Shown here piece by piece: positions 25,269 to 34,557 of a DNA stretch of 60,590 nucleotides. The first letter of the stretch is position 1, and every line of letters begins with the position of its first letter. The notes under the pieces are model-generated. The model searched no databases, was not told the origin of the DNA, and saw nothing but the letters and a program-made list of their open reading frames with translations. This stretch comes from Candidatus Neptunochlamydia vexilliferae (GTDB lineage: Bacteria > Chlamydiota > Chlamydiia > Chlamydiales > Simkaniaceae), in the NCBI RefSeq assembly GCF_015356785.1, contig NZ_JAAEJV010000007.1, positions 1 to 60,590 on the forward strand. Direction: 5' to 3'. A program made the position numbers and the translations under genes.

Positions 25269-28200
25269 ATGCTGGAAAGTTTTGCAAAGTTTCCCTCTAT
25301 TCAAGCCATCAGTGAAGCTGCAAATGGCCATTCCCTTCTGTTTGAAGGGCTATGGGATAGTCCCAAGGCTATTCTTGCCCTCCTCCTTTACCAAAAGACA
25401 GGTAAAAATATTTTGGTCATTACAGGAGGAGAACGGGAAACCCGCCTCTTCGATGACCTAGAATTTTTTGCAAAAGGAGCCCTCTCCTTCCCGGCATGGG
25501 AACTCCTTCCAGGCGAAGAGATTGCTCCAAGCCCCGATATCGTGGGGAAACGGCTTGAGATTTTGCACACCCTTCTCAAAGATAAAAAGCCGCAGATTGT
25601 CTTGACCCCACTCCAAGGAATTTTGCAGAAGGTCTCGGACAAGGCGCTCCTTGAGGAAAAGATGCTCGAGGTAAAAAAAGGGGATGAGATGCCCTTCGAC
25701 CTCCTTCCAGAGTTTTTGGTCGATTTGGGGTATCGACGAGAGACGGTCGCTGCCGACAAGGGGCAGTTCGCCATCCGTGGGGGAATTGTTGATGTCTTTC
25801 CTCTATCGAGCTTTGATCCCTACCGGATCGACTTTTTTGGCGATGAAATCGACACGATCCGGACCTATGACCCGATCTCCCAAAAATCGACAGGGAAGGT
25901 GGAGAATATCCTCATTCCTCCAGCGGATGAATTTGCCCTTTTAAAGAAGGGAACCACCACCCTCCTTGACTATTTAGATGAGCCGGTGGTAATTTTTGAT
26001 GATCTTTTAGCCATTGAAGATCGGTATGTCTCTTTAAAAGACCTTCCGGGGGCCCGCTCTACCTATTTTCTTTCTTTTGCCGACCTTTTTAAGGAGACCG
26101 AAAAACTCAAGCGGATCTTTTGTACCGAGCGTCCTTTAGAAGAGCTGAGCGAAGAGACTGCTTCCCATAAGGGGAAGGTGAAGTTTGAGATTTTCGACCA
26201 GGCGATCGAAGCGGTCCGGGTTCCCCATGCTTTTGCACGGGTCGAAGGGATCGATACAGCAGGAGAGGTCACCTTTGTGGCTGCATCGGAAGCAGAGGAA
26301 AATGCCTTTAGAAAACTCCTTCCCGATGAGGCTTCCTTTGAACGGGGGTACTTGTCAAGCGGCTTTACATTGCTCGATGGCCCCTTTACCCTTTTGCCCT
26401 ATACCGAGGTGACAAAGCGACATAAAGTATCTCGCCAAAAGTGGCGGAATACCTACCACACCCCCGCCTCCGAGTTCCACGCCCTTGAAAAGGGAGACCT
26501 TGTCGTCCACTTCCATAACGGAATTGGAAAGTTTTGTGGGGTGGAAAAACAGAAAAACCACCGGGGCAATGAGGAGGAGTTTCTCCTGATCGAATATGCC
26601 AATAGTGGCCGCCTCTATGTTCCCCTCTCGCAGTCCCACCTGGTGAGCCGTTACATCGGCTCGAAGGAGGACATCCCCACTCTAAACACGCTCGGAACAA
26701 AGAAGTGGCAGCAGGCCAAGGTAAAGGCGCAAAATGCGATCATCGGCTATGCCAAAGATCTCCTCCAAATGCAGGCGGAAAGGGAGGCGCGAGGCGGTTT
26801 TACCTTCCCGAAGGGCTCGGATGATCTCTTTTTATTCGAAGAAGAGTTTCCTTTCGTGGAGACCCAAGACCAACTCGATGCGATCCAAGCGATCAAGGAA
26901 GATATGGAGTCGAACAAGGCGATGGACCGCCTCGTGTGTGGGGATGTTGGCTATGGGAAGACCGAGGTGGCGATGCGCGCCGCATTTAAGGCCGCCTACG
27001 ATGGAAAAAAGCAGGTCGCCGTCCTCGTTCCGACAACAGTCCTGGCCATGCAACACTACGAAACCTTTAAGGCGCGGATGGCCGACTTCCCTGTGACGAT
27101 TGGGGTCGCCTCCCGCTTTGTCAAGCCCAAAGAAGTGAAACAAACGCTTGAGGGAGTGGCACGAGGAACGGTCGATATTTTGATTGGGACCCACCGGATC
27201 ATCAGCCAAGATGTGAAGTTCCGTGACCTGGGGCTCATTATTATTGATGAAGAGCAGCGGTTTGGAGTGCGCGCTAAAGAACACTTAAAAAAGGCAAAGG
27301 TCGGGGTCGATTGTTTAACCCTATCGGCAACCCCGATTCCCCGCACGTTGTATGGCTCTTTGATCGGCGCGCGCGACATGTCGGTAATCAATACCCCTCC
27401 CCAAGATCGCCTTCCGATTAAAACGATCCTTGCCGAGCGGGATGATGAGCTGATCAAAAATGCTCTTCTTCGGGAGATGGCCCGCGATGGGCAGGTCTAC
27501 TTCATCCACAACCGGGTCGAAACGATCCATAAAGTGGCCGACCATATTCGAACCCTTGTTCCTAATGCGCGGGTGATCGTTGGACATGGGCAGATGACCC
27601 CTGATGAGATCGATATGATCTTCCACCAGTTTAAAGAAGGTGAGGCCGATATCCTCGTCGCAACCACCATTGTGGAAAATGGGATCGACATCCCCAATGC
27701 GAACACCATCTTGATCGACCGCGCTGATGCCTTTGGGATGGCTGCCCTTTACCAGCTCCGTGGGCGGGTCGGACGGTGGAACCGCCCTGCTTATGCCTAC
27801 TTCCTCGTCCCCAAAAACCGGACCCTTCAAGAGGTCTCGACCAAGCGGCTCCAAGCCCTTGTGGAAACCTCAGGCTTCGGCGGAGGGATGAAGCTTGCGA
27901 TGCGCGACCTTGAAATCCGAGGCGCTGGAGATATCCTTGGTGTCAAACAGTCGGGGAATGTGGCAGCGATTGGATTCCACTTCTACTGCAAACTCTTAAA
28001 ACGAACGATCGACACCTTTAAGAAAGAACTTTCCCCCACCTTCTTTGAAACACGTCTGGAGTTTTCCTACGATGCAAACCTCCCCTCTTCTTACATCGAA
28101 GAGACCCACCTCCGGATGGAGCTTTACCACCGCTTGGGAGAAACAACCAATAACGGCGAGGTCGATGCCCTTTTTGAAGAATTGGTCGACCGATTCGGCC

Positions 28201-28427
28201 CTTTGCCTCCGCAGGCGAAGTGGCTTTACCACCTCAACCGGATCCGAATCTTTGCCAGCCAAGAAAGGTTCACCCTTCTCAAGTTTGAAAAGGTCCTTCT
28301 CCATGCCAAACGGCAAATGGGGAAAAAGCTGGTGGAGAAAAAGATCTTCTTACCGACTCAAAAAGATCCCGAAGAGTTTGAGTTCATTATAATTGGACTG
28401 CTGAAGAGAGACTTTGATATCCTTTAG
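25269..28427 (+). CDS. mfd: Transcription-repair coupling factor Mfd
   Basis: A 1052-residue translocase that removes stalled RNA polymerase and recruits UvrA. The N-terminal UvrB-like region, the RNA polymerase-interacting domain around LEKGDLVVHFHNGIGKF, and the RecG-like helicase motor are all visible: Walker A GDVGYGKTEVAM, DEEQRFG box, LSATPIPRT, and QLRGRVGRW. The frame starts at 25233, but the ATG at 25269 fits the family N-terminus (MLESFAKF). There is no clear ribosome site. The 3' end overlaps the convergent gene by 41 bases. Confidence 0.96.
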   Translation: MLESFAKFPSIQAISEAANGHSLLFEGLWDSPKAILALLLYQKTGKNILVITGGERETRLFDDLEFFAKGALSFPAWELLPGEEIAPSPDIVGKRLEILHTLLKDKKPQIVLTPLQGILQKVSDKALLEEKMLEVKKGDEMPFDLLPEFLVDLGYRRETVAADKGQFAIRGGIVDVFPLSSFDPYRIDFFGDEIDTIRTYDPISQKSTGKVENILIPPADEFALLKKGTTTLLDYLDEPVVIFDDLLAIEDRYVSLKDLPGARSTYFLSFADLFKETEKLKRIFCTERPLEELSEETASHKGKVKFEIFDQAIEAVRVPHAFARVEGIDTAGEVTFVAASEAEENAFRKLLPDEASFERGYLSSGFTLLDGPFTLLPYTEVTKRHKVSRQKWRNTYHTPASEFHALEKGDLVVHFHNGIGKFCGVEKQKNHRGNEEEFLLIEYANSGRLYVPLSQSHLVSRYIGSKEDIPTLNTLGTKKWQQAKVKAQNAIIGYAKDLLQMQAEREARGGFTFPKGSDDLFLFEEEFPFVETQDQLDAIQAIKEDMESNKAMDRLVCGDVGYGKTEVAMRAAFKAAYDGKKQVAVLVPTTVLAMQHYETFKARMADFPVTIGVASRFVKPKEVKQTLEGVARGTVDILIGTHRIISQDVKFRDLGLIIIDEEQRFGVRAKEHLKKAKVGVDCLTLSATPIPRTLYGSLIGARDMSVINTPPQDRLPIKTILAERDDELIKNALLREMARDGQVYFIHNRVETIHKVADHIRTLVPNARVIVGHGQMTPDEIDMIFHQFKEGEADILVATTIVENGIDIPNANTILIDRADAFGMAALYQLRGRVGRWNRPAYAYFLVPKNRTLQEVSTKRLQALVETSGFGGGMKLAMRDLEIRGAGDILGVKQSGNVAAIGFHFYCKLLKRTIDTFKKELSPTFFETRLEFSYDANLPSSYIEETHLRMELYHRLGETTNNGEVDALFEELVDRFGPLPPQAKWLYHLNRIRIFASQERFTLLKFEKVLLHAKRQMGKKLVEKKIFLPTQKDPEEFEFIIIGLLKRDFDIL

Positions 28428-29157
28428 CCTTAAGCTTCTCATTGAAAAAGCTAAGATTTTTAAGAAGCTGCTTGGCCTTGGGAATGCCTAGAGTGGCAAG
28501 CTGTTTGAACTTTCGTAATTTTACATCCAGCTCTTCTTGCTCAGCCTCGCCCTGAATCACCTCAATATGAAGGTCCAAAATATCAGATAGCCACGCATCT
28601 CGCTCTCTGACAGGATGGAGCCAAGTTCCCTTGTAAGCATCGATCGACTTCCCTTGCCTGCGTACAATATCACCGGCATGTCCCGTTGCTTGCTGGCGGA
28701 GATAGTCAAGCTCACGGTTTCCATAGTGATCTTTTGCAAAGTTTAAGTATTGGGGAAAGCCAGGAAACTTTTCGAGAAGTTTGCGTGTCTTCATCATCGT
28801 ATCTGTTTCTAATCCTTCGAACATTTCGACATACGCTTCAAGAGGGAGCTTCGAATCATAGAGTTTACTAAAATCTTTACTTTTTAATGCATTGAATAGC
28901 TCAAAAACCATGTCTCCGATCCGAGCCCACTTGCGTTCATCAGCTCTATAGTCACTATAACTGTTAGCATTAATCCTGAGCTCCCGCTTTCCAAAGTGCC
29001 ACAGAGCATCATCTTCAAAATTTTTCCTGTCACTAAGGATTATTTTAAAGTCCCCTCCCTTCTGAATATCTGCTAGAAGGTCGCTGCAATGCTTTTGAAT
29101 TGCTGTTACAGCTCCTTGAAGCTGTCTAGGATAAGAACTAATACAGTTGTTGGACAT
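28387..29157 (-). CDS. Hypothetical 256-residue protein
   Basis: Not recognised. A soluble, largely helical protein with conserved-looking aromatic and polar clusters (FGKRELRINANSYSDY; HYGNRELDYLRQQATGHAGD; KGTWLHPVRERDAWLSDIL). No signal peptide, membrane segment or nucleotide-binding motif. It reads toward mfd and overlaps its 3' end by 41 bases, so the C-terminal codons are constrained by both genes. Good codon structure and length argue that it is real. Confidence 0.65.
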   Translation of the reverse strand: MSNNCISSYPRQLQGAVTAIQKHCSDLLADIQKGGDFKIILSDRKNFEDDALWHFGKRELRINANSYSDYRADERKWARIGDMVFELFNALKSKDFSKLYDSKLPLEAYVEMFEGLETDTMMKTRKLLEKFPGFPQYLNFAKDHYGNRELDYLRQQATGHAGDIVRRQGKSIDAYKGTWLHPVRERDAWLSDILDLHIEVIQGEAEQEELDVKLRKFKQLATLGIPKAKQLLKNLSFFNEKLKAKGYQSLSSAVQL

Positions 29158-29206
29158 AATTTTCGTTCCACTTCTTATTTGATGCCATCGATTTTAACAG
29201 AAATCA

Positions 29207-29773
29207 TTAATTGACTGCAAGAATCCATTTGATATTGCACCCCATACTCGGCTGCTGGTCGGGCGTGACCGGGTTTCCCATGAGAAGACAATCGAGTGCT
29301 TCTGCTAAATCTTTTCCTGTTACTGGGTTGCGATTTCCCGGTCGAGAATCGTCAAATTGTCCTCGGTAGGCGCATTTGAGTTTCCCATCGAAGACGAAGA
29401 AATCGGGGGTACAGGTGGCTTGGTAGGCGCGGGCCACCTCCTGGGTCTCATCGAAGAGGTAAGGAAAAGGAAAGTCGAGCTTTTCAGCAAGTTTCTCCAT
29501 CTCCTCCGGCCCATCTTCGGAGTAGGCGGTTACATCATTGGAGTTAATCGCCACAAAGGAGATCCCTTTCGGGATATAGTCTCTTGCAAGGGCGATGAGC
29601 ATCTCTTGGAGATGTTTAACATAAGGGCAATGATTGCAAATAAACATCACGACGGTGGCAATGTCCGACCGGATCTCTTCTAAAGAGACCTTTTTTCCGC
29701 TGCGCGGATCGAGTAAATGAAAGTAAGGAGCAGAACGTCCTAATGGAACCATTTTAGAAGGAGTGAGGACCAT
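29207..29773 (-). CDS. Thioredoxin-like redoxin (AhpC/TlpA-type)
   Basis: A 188-residue thioredoxin-fold protein with the active-site motif CNHCPYVK (Cys46 and Cys49), a strand pair around FVAINSND, and a cis-Pro segment ATCTPDFFVFD. The same family is found in many bacteria as a putative peroxidase or thiol oxidoreductase. There is no signal peptide, so it is probably cytoplasmic. A strong GGAGG precedes the ATG at 29773. It lies downstream of two NSS transporter genes on the same strand with only 13 bases between, so it may be in their operon. Confidence 0.85.
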   Translation of the reverse strand: MVLTPSKMVPLGRSAPYFHLLDPRSGKKVSLEEIRSDIATVVMFICNHCPYVKHLQEMLIALARDYIPKGISFVAINSNDVTAYSEDGPEEMEKLAEKLDFPFPYLFDETQEVARAYQATCTPDFFVFDGKLKCAYRGQFDDSRPGNRNPVTGKDLAEALDCLLMGNPVTPDQQPSMGCNIKWILAVN

Positions 29774-29786
29774 GGTGACCTCCAGG

Positions 29787-31148
29787 TCAAAAGTTTATTA
29801 CCCCACTTTTTTGCAGGATAATTAAAAAAATTGTCAAGGGAATGATCCATTTCATGAAAAAATGCCATCCCTGATAAAACCGCTGCCACCTTTTTCCTAA
29901 AGGGAACTCCTCAGAAGCAATTTCTCGTTTCAAACCCCACCCGATAAAAAGAGAGGTCAAAAGGCCACCAATGGGAATGATCCAAGTCGAAACAATTCCA
30001 TCGATCGTCATGAGAAAATTTTCCCCATAGACCGTTTCCCATCGGGGGAAAAACTCTCCAGAAAATGATAAGGCACTCGGAATCCCAAAGAGAAATGTTC
30101 CCGCAGCCACACAAAGGGTTGCCCGTCTTCTTGGCCAGTTTGCCAGCTCCATAATGTTCGTTGCTACCACCTCAATAAAGGGGATCGCGGAGGTTAGAGC
30201 CGTAAAAACAAAGAGGGTGAAAAAGACCGTTGAGATGACGAGCGCTCCGGGGAGCTGCGCAAAGAGATAGGGAAGGGTTTTAAAGATCAGTCCCGCCCCT
30301 TGCTGCGGCGCAAACCCAAAGGTAAAGATCACTGGGAAGATGGTCATCGCAGCGAGCGTGGCCACTAAGATCACCGATCCCCCAACCACAAAGGCCATCT
30401 GCGGGATATTTTCCTCTTTCCGCATGTAGCTGCCGTAGCTGATCATGATCCCCTGCCCCAAACTGAGCGTAAAAAATGCGAGGCCAAGAGCCTCTAGCGC
30501 ACTCGAAAAGCTAAACTCTGAGAAGTCGGGGTAAAAAATAAAGTGGGCGGCTTCTCCAAAACCATCGAGGGTCATGCTGTAAAAAAAGAGAACCAAGAGG
30601 ATCGCAAAAAGAGCGCGGGTCATGATCTTTGACCAGTACTCGATTCCCTTGCGGACACCTGTCAGGACAATGCTCATCGTGATCAGCGTAAAGAGAAGGT
30701 GCCAAAAGAGTGTGATGCTTCCCGATCTAGAAAGCGTCTCAAAGGTCCCCGAAATCTTTTCGACCGGGATATTTTGATAAAAGCCGCTTAGCGACATTAA
30801 AATATAGCTCATTCCCCAGCCAGCAATGACACTATAAAACGACATGATTAAAAACGACGAAAGGACGCCGAACCACCCCGCCGCCTTCCACTGCGGCCTT
30901 TTAGGAGCCAAGGTTCCAAAAGCGCCAACCGCAGCCCGCTGACTCCGCCGTCCCAAAAGGAGCTCTCCAATCAAAACGGGGATTCCAATCACCAATACAC
31001 AAAGGAAGTAGGTAAAGAGGAAAAGGCCACCCCCATTTTCCCCAACGGTGTAAGGGAACTTCCAGAGAACGCCCAAGCCAACAGCCGAACCAACCGCTGC
31101 TAAAACAAAGCCGAGACGCGAGCCCCAATGTTCCCTAACCTGCGTCAT
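29787..31148 (-). CDS. Sodium-dependent (NSS/SNF family) amino acid transporter
   Basis: A 453-residue LeuT-fold transporter with about twelve hydrophobic helices. The first helix has GFVLAAVGSAVGLGVLWKFP, which holds the unwound substrate- and Na+-binding segment of the neurotransmitter:sodium symporter family, and GENGGGLF follows. A Pro-rich TM6 region is recognisable (ALGLAFFTLSLGQGIMISYG). Its start codon immediately follows the stop of the upstream paralogue, with which it shares most of its sequence. Substrate is probably a neutral amino acid, by family. Confidence 0.92.
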   Translation of the reverse strand: MTQVREHWGSRLGFVLAAVGSAVGLGVLWKFPYTVGENGGGLFLFTYFLCVLVIGIPVLIGELLLGRRSQRAAVGAFGTLAPKRPQWKAAGWFGVLSSFLIMSFYSVIAGWGMSYILMSLSGFYQNIPVEKISGTFETLSRSGSITLFWHLLFTLITMSIVLTGVRKGIEYWSKIMTRALFAILLVLFFYSMTLDGFGEAAHFIFYPDFSEFSFSSALEALGLAFFTLSLGQGIMISYGSYMRKEENIPQMAFVVGGSVILVATLAAMTIFPVIFTFGFAPQQGAGLIFKTLPYLFAQLPGALVISTVFFTLFVFTALTSAIPFIEVVATNIMELANWPRRRATLCVAAGTFLFGIPSALSFSGEFFPRWETVYGENFLMTIDGIVSTWIIPIGGLLTSLFIGWGLKREIASEEFPLGKRWQRFYQGWHFFMKWIIPLTIFLIILQKSGVINF

Positions 31149-32528
31149 CTAAGCCCCCATCAATCGGTTAAAATCATACAGACCACTTTTCTGAATAATG
31201 ATCACAACGATCGTTAAAGGGACGATCCACTTGATAAAGAAACGCCACGGGTAGTAAAGAGCTGGAATTTTTGTCCCAAAAACAAACTCCTCCCGTAGCA
31301 CCTTTTTATCCATCACCCAGCCCACAAAAAGAGCACTTAAAAGGCCCCCGACAGGGATCACCCAAATCGAGACGAGGCTATCGATCGTCTTTAAAAAGTT
31401 CATTCCATAAATGGCTGGCCAGTCAGGAAAGACCATTCCGCTCCCCGCAAAAGCGCTTGGGATGCCAAAAGTAAAGGTCGCTGCTCCCACCATGAGCGCC
31501 GCTTTTTTCCGCGAGACATTTTTTAGCTCCATGATGTTTGTGGCCACCACCTCAATCAGAGGGATCGCAGAGGTAAGCGCCGTAAACACAAAGAGGGTAA
31601 AGAACATCGTGCTCAGGACTAAAGAGCCAGGGAGTTTTGCAAAAAGGTAGGGAAGGGTTTGAAAAATCAATCCCGGTCCTGCCTTAGGAGGAAGGTTAAA
31701 CGTAAAGACCACTGGGAAAATCACAAGAGCAGCCAAAACCGCCACCACAATGACCGAAAAAGCGACAATGCCACTCATCTGGAGGATGCTTTCGGTCCGT
31801 TTCATGTAGCTTCCATAACTGATCATGATCCCCTGGCCAATGCTAAGCGTCCAAAACGCAAGACCTAGGGCTTCGATCAAGCTCGACAGCTTAAAGTTAG
31901 TCGCATTCGGGTGAAAAATAAACTCAACAGCCCGACCAAAACCATCCAAAGTCATCGTATAGCAAAAGAGGAGGACCAAAAGGACGAGCAAAATTTTCGT
32001 CATGATCTTTGCCCACTTCTCGATTCCTTTGCGCACCCCAGAAAGAACGATGGCTGTCGTGATCAAGGTAAACAAAAAGTGCCAGAAAAGAGAGATATCG
32101 CCCGAAGAAACAAGGGCCCCATAAGCAGCAGCCACCTCCTCTCCACTTAAGCTTTGATAAAAACCATTGAGCGACATCAAGATGTAGCTCATCCCCCAGC
32201 CAGCAATCACGCTATAAAAGGACATGATCAAAAACGAGGCCAATACACCGAACCACCCCGTCACCTTCCAAACGCCCCCCTTCCGGTCGTGGTGCTCGTA
32301 GGCGCCCACAGCCGCCCGCTGGCTACTCCGGCCCAAAATCAGTTCTGCGATGAAGATCGGAACCCCCACAACGACCAGGCAAATGAGGTAAGAAAGGAGG
32401 AAAAGGCCGCCCCCATTTTCCCCAACCGTGTAGGGAAATTTCCATAGGATACCGAGACCGATGGCAGAGCCGATGGCTGCCATCAGAAATCCAATCCGTC
32501 CTGTCCAGTGTTCTCTAAGTTGATTCAT
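31149..32528 (-). CDS. Sodium-dependent (NSS/SNF family) amino acid transporter
   Basis: A 459-residue paralogue of the next gene, with GFLMAAIGSAIGLGILWKFP in TM1 and a full set of hydrophobic helices. The two are tandem duplicates with no spacer. A candidate promoter (32590-32618) and a large leader hairpin (32538-32573) lie just upstream of its start. Tandem NSS genes are also known in Chlamydia. Na+ for uptake could be provided by Na+-NQR, whose subunit F is encoded 6 kb away. Confidence 0.92.
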   Translation of the reverse strand: MNQLREHWTGRIGFLMAAIGSAIGLGILWKFPYTVGENGGGLFLLSYLICLVVVGVPIFIAELILGRSSQRAAVGAYEHHDRKGGVWKVTGWFGVLASFLIMSFYSVIAGWGMSYILMSLNGFYQSLSGEEVAAAYGALVSSGDISLFWHFLFTLITTAIVLSGVRKGIEKWAKIMTKILLVLLVLLFCYTMTLDGFGRAVEFIFHPNATNFKLSSLIEALGLAFWTLSIGQGIMISYGSYMKRTESILQMSGIVAFSVIVVAVLAALVIFPVVFTFNLPPKAGPGLIFQTLPYLFAKLPGSLVLSTMFFTLFVFTALTSAIPLIEVVATNIMELKNVSRKKAALMVGAATFTFGIPSAFAGSGMVFPDWPAIYGMNFLKTIDSLVSIWVIPVGGLLSALFVGWVMDKKVLREEFVFGTKIPALYYPWRFFIKWIVPLTIVVIIIQKSGLYDFNRLMGA

Positions 32529-32537
32529 TGACTACTT

Positions 32538-32573
32538 GTACGCGTTCATGGGGTTTAATCCATGAGCACGTAC
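32538..32573 (-). promoter_or_regulatory. Leader hairpin ahead of the NSS operon
   Basis: Arms 32538-32551 and 32560-32573 are complementary at 12 of 14 positions with an 8-base loop. On the transcribed strand the hairpin ends ten bases before the NSS start codon and contains the minimal frame ATG GAT TAA. It could modulate translation or protect the message; I do not recognise a known riboswitch. Confidence 0.45.
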
Positions 32574-32589
32574 GATTGTTTTTCGAGTA

Positions 32590-32618
32590 AGGGTACCCCA
32601 AAAAACAAAAGGTGTCAA
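32590..32618 (-). promoter_or_regulatory. Candidate promoter for the NSS pair
   Basis: On the minus strand TTGACA is followed after 17 bases by TACCCT. The -35 box is perfect and spacing ideal; the -10 box is weak. The stretch is also flanked by complementary 12-base segments (32581-32592, 32620-32631). Confidence 0.45.
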
Positions 32619-32715
32619 ACCTTACGCGAAAGAGACCAGAAAATTTTTCTTTACAAGATGTTTAAATATTTAGTACATTTTTATTAGAAACTTAATCGGC
32701 ATAGGAGTAAAAATT

Positions 32716-33405
32716 ATGGTTGGCGCAAAAGAGATAACCTCTACCCTCAAAACATCTACCAGTTTCGTTGCAACGATCACCGATCCAGAAAAGCTAAAAA
32801 AAGGTTTAGCCCACTTTCTAACTGTTACCTTTCTCGCCAACTCTATTTGGCTGGTTGTCCGATCTACAAAAAAGAGCCCTAACTACTTTCAAGCATCCCT
32901 TTCCTTTGTAGCAGCTTTGTGCTTTGGCATTCTCCGAACAGCCCTTGTCCACCAATCAATCGATGCCACACTCCAAACGCTCACTGAAGCCACCAAAACC
33001 GCACTACAACTTAACGAACAGAAGGCAAAAGAGCTTGAAATACTAAAGAGCACTGTTAAAACATTAGAGGAAATCAAGACCTCTGGTGGTGAGCAGCTTA
33101 AAGATAGAGCAGAACAAATTAAAAAAGCCGATGCGCAATTAAAAACGCTCGAAATACAAACGAGTGCACAGCAAGAAATTCTAAAGCAAATCGAAGCTGC
33201 GACCAAAAATGTTGTTAATGAAACAAGTAGAGGGATCAAAAGAATGTCAAGCGCTTCATCTCTTGTAATAAGCCACGAAAAAGGCAACCTTGATGTAGAC
33301 AGTATTGTAGAGCTCATTTCCACATTAAAAAAGCCTGCTCTAACTAGTCTTTATCAAAAGATGGCGGTTCAACCAATTAGCATACCTTCTTCATCAATTT
33401 TATAA
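32716..33405 (+). CDS. Candidate inclusion membrane (Inc-like) protein
   Basis: A 229-residue protein with the bilobed hydrophobic signature of chlamydial Inc proteins: two closely spaced membrane helices (about residues 31-50 and 58-79) with a very short turn (RSTKKSPNYF). A long coiled coil follows from about 80 to 175 (repeated Leu/Lys/Glu heptads such as KAKELEILKSTVKTLEEI). There is no cleavable signal peptide. Incs are type III-secreted proteins of the vacuole membrane that contact host organelles; sequence conservation is low, so the call rests on topology. AGGAG lies well placed before the ATG. Confidence 0.6.
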   Translation: MVGAKEITSTLKTSTSFVATITDPEKLKKGLAHFLTVTFLANSIWLVVRSTKKSPNYFQASLSFVAALCFGILRTALVHQSIDATLQTLTEATKTALQLNEQKAKELEILKSTVKTLEEIKTSGGEQLKDRAEQIKKADAQLKTLEIQTSAQQEILKQIEAATKNVVNETSRGIKRMSSASSLVISHEKGNLDVDSIVELISTLKKPALTSLYQKMAVQPISIPSSSIL

Positions 33406-33420
33406 ATAAAGGAAAAAATC

Positions 33421-33768
33421 ATGGCAGCTTTATTCAACTTTACCGGTGTAATCGGAAACTGGGCTTATGAAAAATTTCTGCGCAACAGCGTAGAGCTTGT
33501 CATTAACCAAACGACCTATGACAATGACCAGTTTAAACCACTCGGCCCGATAATTGGGGTCACCTTAGTTGCTGTCCCTGTGTTCAAGTTCTGTAACTAC
33601 ATCTATGGCAAATCCTTCTGCCGCTCACTTCGAACAGAACTCAAATTCATCACCAATGTGGCCATTGGAACGATTGTTTTCAATGTCTATAACATGGCAA
33701 TCAATGGGCTGATAGAGTCTAAGAAGCAAGACGAGTCATCTAATAATGCCTCTTCTTCGACTGATTGA
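33421..33768 (+). CDS. Small two-helix membrane protein, Inc-like
   Basis: A 115-residue protein starting 16 bases after the previous gene, so probably in the same operon. It has two hydrophobic segments (about 41-63 and 74-98) separated by a short basic loop, and a polar Ser/Asn-rich tail. The topology fits a small Inc-like protein, but it is weaker evidence than for its neighbour because no coiled coil or family motif is present. Confidence 0.5.
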   Translation: MAALFNFTGVIGNWAYEKFLRNSVELVINQTTYDNDQFKPLGPIIGVTLVAVPVFKFCNYIYGKSFCRSLRTELKFITNVAIGTIVFNVYNMAINGLIESKKQDESSNNASSSTD

Positions 33769-33845
33769 CAATTAGAGCTCTTATAGGCATAATGTTTCCA
33801 ATACCCTCGAGCTTGGCCTCCTGGGTAATAACTTAAGGAATTTGC

Positions 33846-34418
33846 ATGGCTCAAGTTGGAACAAATGAATTTAAAACGGGGATGAAGGTCGAGCTTGACC
33901 GAGAGCCCTACACAATCGTCGGCGTCGAGTTCGTCAAGCCGGGAAAAGGGCAAGCCTTTACCCGGACGAAGCTCAAGCATCTCATGACGGGACGTGTCAT
34001 CGAAAAAACGTTTAAGTCGGGTGAAAAGTTTGAGCTTGCCGATGTGGAAGAGACCCAGATGCGGATGCTCTACAAAGAGGGCGACAGCATCGTCTTCATG
34101 CACGACACCACTTATGAGCAGATCAACGTTCCCCTAACGGTCGTCGATGATAAAGAGCCTTATATGATGGATGACACGGTCTACGACCTGGTCTTCTACA
34201 AGGGCAATGTGGTCGATGTCACCCCTCCTACCTTCCTCAACATGACAATCGTCGAAACTGACCCAGGCGACCGGGGCAACACCGCTTCAGGGCGGGTCCT
34301 CAAGCCGGCAAAGACCGACACTGGCGCCTCAATCCAGGTTCCCATCTTCATCGAAGAGGGAGAGCTGGTCAAAGTAGATACCCGCACTGGCGAGTATGTC
34401 TCCCGCGTTAAAGATTAG
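33846..34418 (+). CDS. efp: Translation elongation factor P
   Basis: A 190-residue EF-P that rescues ribosomes stalled on polyproline. The KOW-like N-terminal domain carries the loop VKPGKGQAF, with Lys34 as the modification site of the lysylated type, followed by two OB-fold domains ending in VDTRTGEYVSR. AAGGAA precedes the ATG. The EpmA-like ligase gene 140 bp downstream is consistent with beta-lysylation of Lys34. Confidence 0.97.
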   Translation: MAQVGTNEFKTGMKVELDREPYTIVGVEFVKPGKGQAFTRTKLKHLMTGRVIEKTFKSGEKFELADVEETQMRMLYKEGDSIVFMHDTTYEQINVPLTVVDDKEPYMMDDTVYDLVFYKGNVVDVTPPTFLNMTIVETDPGDRGNTASGRVLKPAKTDTGASIQVPIFIEEGELVKVDTRTGEYVSRVKD

Positions 34419-34557
34419 ACTTCATGGTAAGCAAGGTTTTTATTCATCTTTGACTCCTCTTTTAACCGCTCTTTGTCCTCCAAAAATTTCGCCTTGTCTT
34501 AATGGACAATGTTCTCAATTTCAGGAGAACAAATATCGCTAAAATAGGAGCACAAAT

